Shown piece after piece: positions 58,763 through 64,000 of a stretch of DNA of 64,000 bases. The stretch spans positions 64,038,655-64,102,654 of the forward strand of contig JBAIZL010000005.1 in the NCBI GenBank assembly GCA_036971475.1. The letters run 5' to 3'. The position numbers were made by a program, and so were the translations under genes. Source of the DNA: Prosapia bicincta (taxonomy: Eukaryota; Arthropoda; Insecta; Hemiptera; Cercopidae). The notes under the pieces are model-generated. The model searched no databases. It was given only the letters and a program-made list of their open reading frames with translations, and was not told the origin of the DNA. Positions within the stretch are counted from its first letter, which is position 1. Each line of letters starts with the position of its first letter.

Positions 58763-58863
58763 CGAGCGCTTCTATAAGAAGGGTGGCAGTTAACGTCCGA
58801 CGACGGCACAGTAACCACTGCGAAACGTTAGGTTCCTCAGATCTTTAGGTTTTAAAGTGAACA
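58763..58863 (+). other. Spacer between the two capsid genes
   Basis: This 101-bp spacer has no convincing gene. A 15-codon frame (ATG 58746 to TAA 58791-58793) overlaps the end of the minor capsid gene in another frame; it is too short to call. The ATG of the major capsid gene lies in AAAGTGAACAATGG, a reasonable eukaryotic start context. Confidence 0.5.
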
Positions 58864-60036
58864 ATGGAGAACCTTTTGGCAATCGACTCTAGCGCCGAGT
58901 ACGACAACACCCTGAACGGGCTGGAGTACCATACTCATCGGCCGTACTCGGCCGCTACGTTTGGTAATAACGATGAAATTCGTATCTCCATTCATCAACA
59001 AGATGTCATTACGATTCCTTTTCAGAACACGCTGCATATAAGAGGTACGTTGAAGGCTACAAAAAAAGGAGAAGCGACCGCTGAAGTGTCTTTGGTAAAT
59101 AACGCTATAGCTTTTCTTTTCGACGATATCAGATACGAGATCGGAGGCAACGAAATAGACAGAACCAGGAATGTCGGTATAACGACCACCATCAAGAACT
59201 TGCTTTCGTTGCGCGAAAACGAGAAAAATAAACTCGGAAATTGTGGTTCTCTAGGAGTGGGTGAAACAGATAACGATTGCAAAGAGTTCAACGTGGTTAT
59301 ACCGTTGCGTATGCTGATGGGGTTTTTCGAGGATTACAATAGAATTGTAGTCAATGTGAAACAGGAGCTTGTCCTTTTGCGTTCATCCTCAAATTTCAAC
59401 GCAATAGTTAGCACAGATGCGACAGATATTGATTTGAAAATAAATCCACACGCCTACGTAGCCGATCCGATAAAATTAAAACTTTTGAAGATGATTGAAC
59501 GCGATGTCACTGTTCACGTGCCACACCGGAAATGGGAACTAATAGAATATCCCGGTTTACCGGCCACGAAGCAACTCACCTGGACTGTAAAGACCGCTTC
59601 GCAGCTGGAAAAACCTCGTTACGTAATTTTCACTATGCAAACCGATCGCAAAAACAAGATTAAAGCTAACGCTTCAGAGTTTGACAGTTGCAAGGTAACG
59701 GGTGTAAAATTGTATCTCAACTCTCAGTACTTTCCCTACGATAATATTCTCGGCGACACCGCCATTTTGTACGACATGTAGATTTCAACAGTCCTACTAT
59801 TCAAGCGAACCAGCACCGTGTCTAGACCTGTCTACCTTTAAAGGGAAAGCACGATTTTTGTAATCGATTGTTCGAAACAAAACGATAAGATAAAATCAGG
59901 GCCTGTAGATGTGAGACTTGAAATCGAGGCGTCTGACAATATTCCGCCTAATACTTCCGGTTACTGATTGATTATTCACGATTCGCATATTGTCTATAAC
60001 CTGCTATCGGGTGTTGTTAAAAAGATTAATCTGTGA
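58864..60036 (+). pseudogene. Major capsid protein (double-jelly-roll type), two frame changes and one nonsense codon
   Basis: ATG 58864 starts a 305-codon frame, the longest in the window. Landmarks are EYHTHRPYSAATFGNNDEIR (21-40), FLFDDIRYEIGGNEIDR (84-100), GFFEDYNRIVVNVKQELVL (153-171), and VIFTMQTDRKN with LYLNSQYFPYDN (254-294). The all-beta, Asn/Asp-rich character and the position after protease and minor capsid fit the major capsid protein of a Polinton/adintovirus-like element. The coding signal does not stop at TAG 59779-59781. It moves to the next frame from 59783 (FQQSYYSSEPAP...), returns to the first frame at a T5 run (59855-59859, IDCSKQND...SGPVDVRLEIE), meets an in-frame TGA at 59965-59967, and ends at TGA 60034-60036. 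The two shifts cancel. The gene is therefore dead, though each lesion is small. Confidence 0.8.
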
Positions 60037-60108
60037 CGACGCGATAAATTACCCGATTTCTGTGCATTTAGTCTCAGTTGTGGCTTGTACTCTCAGACGG
60101 GTTGAAAC
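60037..60108 (+). other. Spacer after the major capsid gene
   Basis: This 72-bp gap precedes the next remnant. No promoter, polyadenylation signal (AATAAA) or repeat is recognisable in it. Confidence 0.4.
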
Positions 60109-60565
60109 ATGCAAGCTGTGGTTGAGTTTTATTGCTTTCATCCACAACGCGGATAAATACATTGTCAAGGAACTAGCTGTGGTTGCCGAACACTATCACA
60201 GTGTTACAATTTTTAAGCCCCCTTACAGATTTCACAATTTAAACGAGTCTGTGCAATAGTCTGCTCGTTGGTTACAGTCGCGCTATCACCGTATCGGCTG
60301 GTACGAAGGTAGCATACTTTTTGACGAAGACACTATGCGAAAGATGTTTGCACCGTTTGACACCATATTCACAAAGGGTTTGGAGAAGGCTAGATTTCTA
60401 AGGCAGTTTCACACTGATGTACGTGAATTGCCCAAAGAGAAGCAAGACTTCTCTTGTAAATACTATAAATGTATATTACCCCAGCATAATAATAATAATA
60501 ATGCTGTAGATTGTAGATGCGCACTGCGCAGTGCTAAATATTACTACGATCTGCTCCTAGCGTAG
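60109..60565 (+). pseudogene. Conserved protein of unknown function from the capsid module, frameshifted and interrupted
   Basis: The likely start is ATG 60109 (MQAVVEFYCF). The coding signal moves to the next frame near 60,133-60,145 (IVKELAVV, IFKPPYRF), hits an in-frame TAG at 60257-60259, and continues in the same frame (WLQSRYHRIGW, then LEKARFLRQF) to TAG 60563-60565. The C-terminal part is rich in Cys/His: CKYYKC, QH and a CRCAL cluster, possibly metal-binding. An (AAT)n run at about 60,487-60,502 encodes five Asn and may be a later expansion. The layout KEL...FKPPY...WL...YH..W recalls an uncharacterised arthropod family I have seen associated with such elements; I cannot assign a function. 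A nuclease-like fold is only a guess. Confidence 0.6.
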
Positions 60566-60566
60566 T

Positions 60567-60895
60567 GTCACTTGCGTGAAGATACTTCTTGTGTGTCTGG
60601 GTCACTGGCGGGGAGTTAAACCTGTGTGTGTCTGGGTCACTGGCGTGGAGTTAATTCTTCCGTAAACGTGTGTGTGTCTGGGTCACTGGCGTGGAGTTAA
60701 ACCTGTGTGTGTGTCTGGGTCACTGGCGTGGAGTTAATTCTTCCGTAAACCAAGGTGTATCTTTGTCACTGGCGTGGAGTTAATTCTTCCGTAAACCTGT
60801 GTGTGTCTGGGTCACTTGCGTGAAGATAATTCTTGTGTGTCTGGGTCACTGGCGTGGAGTTAATTCTTCCGTAAACCTGAGTGTATTTACGTGTG
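60567..60895 (+). repeat. Minisatellite, about eight copies in two length classes (34-37 and 46 bp)
   Basis: The anchor GTCACTKGCG recurs at 60567, 60601, 60636, 60682, 60719, 60765, 60811 and 60845, with spacings 34, 35, 46, 37, 46, 46 and 34 bp. The core includes GTGTCTGGGTCACTGGCG followed by TGGAGTTAA. Long units carry an extra segment with ATTCTTCCGTAAAC. Copies at 60567 and 60811 share the variant CACTTGCGTGAAGAT, showing a nested arrangement. A short GT-rich tract of variable length precedes each core. The array begins two bases after the stop of the preceding gene remnant. Confidence 0.9.
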
Positions 60896-60899
60896 GAGC

Positions 60900-60970
60900 A
60901 GATTAAAAAATTTAAAAAAATTTAAAAATAGAAAATACAAAAAAATTTAAAAATTAAAAATTACAAAAAT
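60900..60970 (+). repeat. A-rich low-complexity tract
   Basis: AAAAATTTAAAAA-type runs form a simple tract of about 70 bp directly after the minisatellite. It could be the tail of a retroelement or plain low-complexity DNA; nothing decides between these. Confidence 0.7.
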
Positions 60971-61023
60971 ATTTATCAGGAGACTACATTTTGTCATGGA
61001 GTGGTAGTCACTTGGGAGTAGCG

Positions 61024-61128
61024 ATGGTTGGGGCTACTCCCCAAGGGGTAAGACTTCTGCTTGCCCCGGCTTGTAATGCGGGCATTGAATCGGCTTCACT
61101 GATTCAGTTGGCGGTCCTATCCCCGTGA
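61024..61128 (+). other. Short open frame, 34 codons, in a GC-richer patch
   Basis: ATG 61024 opens a frame (MVGATPQGVRLLLAP...) that stops at TGA 61126-61128. The frame is also open upstream through the A-rich edge. It overlaps the candidate two-exon frame at 61089-61358 in a different frame. No family is recognised. The local composition contrasts with the AT-rich flanks, so the patch may be an exon, a non-coding RNA or part of a repeat element. Coding status is doubtful. Confidence 0.25.
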
Positions 61129-61358
61129 AAACTGCAGAAGGCAAGCGCAGCGACAGCTTATATGGCCAATGGGGTAAAACGTATCTCAGGCGCTTGATTG
61201 AAGTCGCACGGTAAGTTTAATAATCATTAAATTGTATTATTATTATTGTATATCAGTTTTTTGTTGTTGCTATATTGTTTTCGATCTTGTTTTTTAGCGA
61301 CATTCGAGCTGGCTCAGATCGTAATGTCGTTGGTCAGTGGATGGCAGTCTCTACATAG
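61089..61358 (+). other. Candidate two-exon open frame, about 60 codons with one intron
   Basis: After TGA 61086-61088 a frame runs open (GFTDSVGGPIP..., GQWGKTYLRRLIEVA) to 61210. There GTAAGT begins and the unspliced frame stops at once (CGG TAA). After an 87-nt interval ending in TTTTTTAG the frame resumes (DIRAGSDRNVVGQWMAVST) and stops at TAG 61356-61358. GT-AG ends, a pyrimidine-rich end, a fall in GC inside the interval and frame continuity across it all fit a real intron. There is no ATG, so upstream exons would be needed. No family is recognised. It could also be a decayed exon or a piece of a repeated element. Confidence 0.4.
61211..61297 (+). other. Candidate 87-nt spliceosomal intron
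   Basis: It begins GTAAGTTTAATAATC and ends CTTGTTTTTTAG. It is much richer in A and T than the flanking segments, and both flanks share one reading frame only if it is removed. Confidence 0.45.
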
Positions 61359-61370
61359 CTATTTTGGTAT

Positions 61371-61555
61371 GCGTTGGTAGCTATCTATATATTGTCTAGG
61401 CGCTCATATCATAAAGGCTACTTATCGGATACTATGTGTTAACACATCGTCAAGCTATGCATCGGGTACTATGTGTTAGCCAATAGCTATTGTGTTAGAG
61501 TGTGCGTCGGTAGCTATCTTTATGGAGATATTGTCTAAAGCTCAGGTCATAAGGC
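61371..61555 (+). repeat. Diverged direct repeat, two copies of about 50 bp plus a shared short motif
   Basis: 61371-61420 (GCGTTGGTAGCTATC..., ATATTGTCTAGGCGCTC, CATAAAGGCT) matches 61504-61555 (GCGTCGGTAGCTATC..., ATATTGTCTAAAGCTC, CATAAGGCT) with scattered differences. Between them, ATCGGATACTATGTGTTA (about 61,425) recurs as ATCGGGTACTATGTGTTA (about 61,461). The pattern indicates an old local duplication. Confidence 0.7.
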
Positions 61556-63593
61556 TTTTGCCAATGGTTATATGGAACCATATTATATTCTATGGAACCA
61601 TAGAATTAATGAAAAGTAGTAAAGCACTTATTAGTAGAACAGTGAAAAAAGAAAGAAATTCTCGATAAAGAAACAAGGAAGAAAAAGATATCACATTTAG
61701 AAGGTAATTTACAGAGATGAATTTGGCCTATGATCAAGAAGTGAAATAATAATATTCATTAAATATCGTAACTTAAAAGGTAAAGTCTCATGGAGTGGTG
61801 CCGAAGACTCCGCCATATCACTATAACTGATCCCTGGAGCTAAGTAGCTATAGAGTCAAGTCATAATACAGTATTTACAAAACTATGAATAACTATTTAT
61901 AGGTAATTGATTGTTAATTATAAAAGTATTTATTCATTTTTTCTTTGAATTTAAATTAGGGAGAAAAATAAATTTCTTGGTTTCCTTTCTTACAGGGAAA
62001 AAATCACATTGTGGCTCCTCTCAACGAAACTGCTCTTGGATGGTTAGTAAATAATGTAACCTACTTTAACCTAACCTAACATGTCCCCCTTGATAATAAT
62101 GCTATCACCAACTAGTGATGCCAAGATATCGTAATTGTGCCACTCGACAAAGTAAAACCTAAAAGTTCATAACGAAGCACAGTCAAACGACGTTTTATCA
62201 ACTTGGAGCCAGTAATTACAGAAGTTTTAAGGTAACTGTAATTATTATAAAACACTAGATTTTATTTGTAATGTTAAAACTCTTCGTTTTAATATTTTTC
62301 TTCTAATTACAAATCGATCGTGATACAAATTCGTTTTCCAACTCTAGACATTAGAGGTTCAATTAATTTCAATAACTATGGTATAATTATGCATTTAGTG
62401 TAAGAAAAATTCCATTATTCATTTTACTGTAATTTAAAAATAAACACAGCGTTAATTTAGTCTGATAGAACCAAATAAATTAATTTGCCTGGTTATACGT
62501 AAGGTAAAATTTGTACAAAGTTAATGGACGAATATAGAAGCACAAATACATTATAAAGCCGTTTGTTTATTAATAGTACTTTATTTATTATTTTGTTTAA
62601 AGGGCACGTGTTTTAATTGATGGTAAATAGAAGTCCCAAGTGCCATACGATACTAAGTATCGATACGTAGCTCTAAAGCAAATAAAATTCATAAAACAAT
62701 CGAGTTATAGTTGAAACAAGCCCTGATTAAAAGTGAAGTAAGCAAATGTTCGCGCGACGGGTAACAGAGAACGGATTTCCATTTCTTTACTGCGCGATAA
62801 AGGTTGAACTATAACTTTAAGTTATTTCACCTTTCCTGGCCTCAAACTAAAGAACTTGTTTTGGTTAATAGAGTATTAAGTGTTTTTGTTGTTGCTGCGG
62901 AAATATTCTTCGACTGGTTTTAACTACCATTTATACGTATCAGCTGGTCTAAGATTCAAGAAGGGTTTTGTGATTAGCTTTGCTTTTCCCTAATTGCGGA
63001 TAGTTTCGTAGCGTTTATAATGAGTTTGTTGTTCCCGTGCGGTTTCGATCCTAACGTCATCGATAGGATGATCCACGCTCTCACCTCTTGGAAACTGTTT
63101 TCACTTCAGAAGTGGTTCCTTACTCCAAATGGTTTCTGCATCGTACGCATTTAGTTTTAGGCCAATGTATCCCCCATCGTTTTTACAAATTTATACAATC
63201 TATACTTTCGATTACAACATAAATACAACTCTAAATAAAATCGACCTTCGTACATTGGTGGCTCATGAAAATATTCACCGCATAGCTAACTGGATGTAAC
63301 ACGTTACCTGTTCCAAACGTTTGCATTAGAAACAATCTTTCGCCCTTAGTAATTGGTTTTACACTTTATATCGCTTTCGATAAATTTTTTTTATCGAAAT
63401 ATAAATTGTTGGCTTATTTTTGTTTAGTTTTATATCACTCTAAAGTCAAAATGCGTTTAAAGTTGTATCAGCTGCGATTAAAATATAAAGTAAACATGAT
63501 TTTAATACAATCATAATTTTTTATAAAATTAAAATACCAGCAAGGTTGTAGAACGTAAAACATCATAGTCTAGAGGAACAATGTTATTACCAG

Positions 63594-63594
<1 letters not shown>
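61556..63594. other. AT-rich intergenic DNA, no gene recognised
   Basis: No frame long enough to be convincing, no tRNA or rRNA, and no element ends are seen on either strand. The motif TCATGGAGTGGT at 61788-61799 repeats 12 bases found at 60994-61005 in the GC-richer patch, a possible trace of a shared repeat. A perfect palindrome GTATCGATAC lies at 62657-62666. One strong hairpin is listed separately. Confidence 0.6.
63375..63399. other. Perfect 10-bp hairpin with T5 loop
   Basis: TTTCGATAAA and TTTATCGAAA are exact reverse complements separated by five T. It lies in AT-rich non-coding DNA. It might be a structured element or chance; there is no transcript evidence. Confidence 0.6.
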
Positions 63595-63600
<6 letters not shown>

Positions 63601-63638
<38 letters not shown>

Positions 63639-63641
63639 TAT
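63601..63641. repeat. (TA)n microsatellite
   Basis: About 20 TA dinucleotides with one interruption (TACATA). Confidence 0.97.
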
Positions 63642-63776
63642 TCAATTGAATTGTTTAATATTCCTGATGATGTTGGTACTGTTAGCCATCGAAAAGCTTT
63701 GAATTGTAAATTCAATAATAATTCTTGTATTCGTATTTTGACTTAATTCTTTATTAATACACAAGAATGCATATTG

Positions 63777-63778
<2 letters not shown>

Positions 63779-63826
<48 letters not shown>
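63779..63826. repeat. (AT)n microsatellite
   Basis: An uninterrupted AT run of about 24 units. Confidence 0.97.
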
Positions 63827-63829
<3 letters not shown>

Positions 63830-63840
63830 AGTCCAGATGT

Positions 63841-63870
63841 AGTCATAGAACTATGACTTCTAAGAAGTCA
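63841..63870. other. Two overlapping short hairpins between AT microsatellites
   Basis: AGTCATAG-AA-CTATGACT (63841-63858) has 8-bp arms, and TGACTTC-TAA-GAAGTCA (63854-63870) has 7-bp arms. They overlap, so only one could form at a time. They sit in a 92-bp island between two long AT runs. Confidence 0.6.
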
Positions 63871-63915
63871 CTTGGAAAATTTTTATATCACTTGCTTATG
63901 AAAGTGTTAGTTACC

Positions 63916-63918
<3 letters not shown>

Positions 63919-63983
<65 letters not shown>
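63919..63983. repeat. (AT)n microsatellite
   Basis: An uninterrupted AT run of about 32 units near the end of the window. Confidence 0.97.
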
Positions 63984-63984
<1 letters not shown>

Positions 63985-64000
63985 TTCTACAAGTTATGTA

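Noticed and set aside
58852..59291. - strand frames opposite the major capsid gene
   Set aside because: They are antisense to a well-supported coding region and lack motifs of their own.
57435..60899. Complete Polinton with terminal inverted repeats, integrase and DNA polymerase B
   Set aside because: No inverted termini flank the module and no polymerase, integrase or ATPase sequence is visible in the window.
61048..61107. A second, upstream 60-nt intron (GTAAGA...TTCAG)
   Set aside because: The ends fit, but the joined frame does not agree with the downstream candidate frame and the length is near the lower limit.
61780..61860. tRNA-derived SINE or 5S-like gene
   Set aside because: No A/B box pair or cloverleaf could be drawn; only the 12-base match to 60,994 was found.
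62058..62083. Insect telomere repeat (CCTAA/TTAGG)
   Set aside because: Only two exact units are present, too few to distinguish from chance.

Overview
The window is eukaryotic, most likely an arthropod (insect) chromosome. No prokaryotic gene organisation is present, and the few genes are a decayed, virus-derived capsid module of the kind carried by Polinton/Maverick-type (adintovirus-like) elements. The species cannot be named from the sequence.

Positions 1 to about 57,435 are one uninterrupted AT-rich satellite array: about 338 head-to-tail monomers of about 170 bp. It looks centromeric or pericentromeric. Monomer subtypes are arranged in higher-order repeats (HORs) whose length changes along the array: about 3.57/3.74 kb (21/22 monomers) at 340-7,650; 3,748 bp (22) at about 8.9-14.3 kb; 2,213 bp (13) at 19.1-23.5 kb; 3,746/3,916 bp (22/23) at 25.4-32.8 kb; 6,975 bp (41) at about 32.9-46 kb; 1,190 bp (7) at 46.3-48.7 kb; and 2,045 bp (12, itself two related 6-mers) at 51.4-56.1 kb. 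Each monomer carries three dyad symmetries. I found no foreign insertion and no credible gene in the array.

The array ends at 57,435-57,448 in a scrambled junction. From there to 60,565 five coding remnants lie on the + strand: a small Lys/Arg-rich protein; an adenain-like (family C5) cysteine protease with all four active-site residues; a minor-capsid (penton-like) protein with one in-frame stop; a double-jelly-roll-type major capsid protein with two frame changes and a stop; and a conserved protein of unknown function with one frame change and one stop. In a live element the protease would mature the capsid, the two capsid proteins would build the shell, and the basic protein could package DNA. 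Polymerase, integrase, packaging ATPase and terminal inverted repeats are not in the window, so this is a fragment.

A minisatellite (60,567-60,895) starts two bases after the last stop codon, followed by an A-rich tract and a GC-richer patch (about 60,990-61,360). That patch has two overlapping short reading frames, one of which continues across a good candidate 87-nt intron. From 61,360 to the end the DNA is AT-rich and apparently non-coding, with a diverged direct repeat, several hairpins and three long (AT)n microsatellites.
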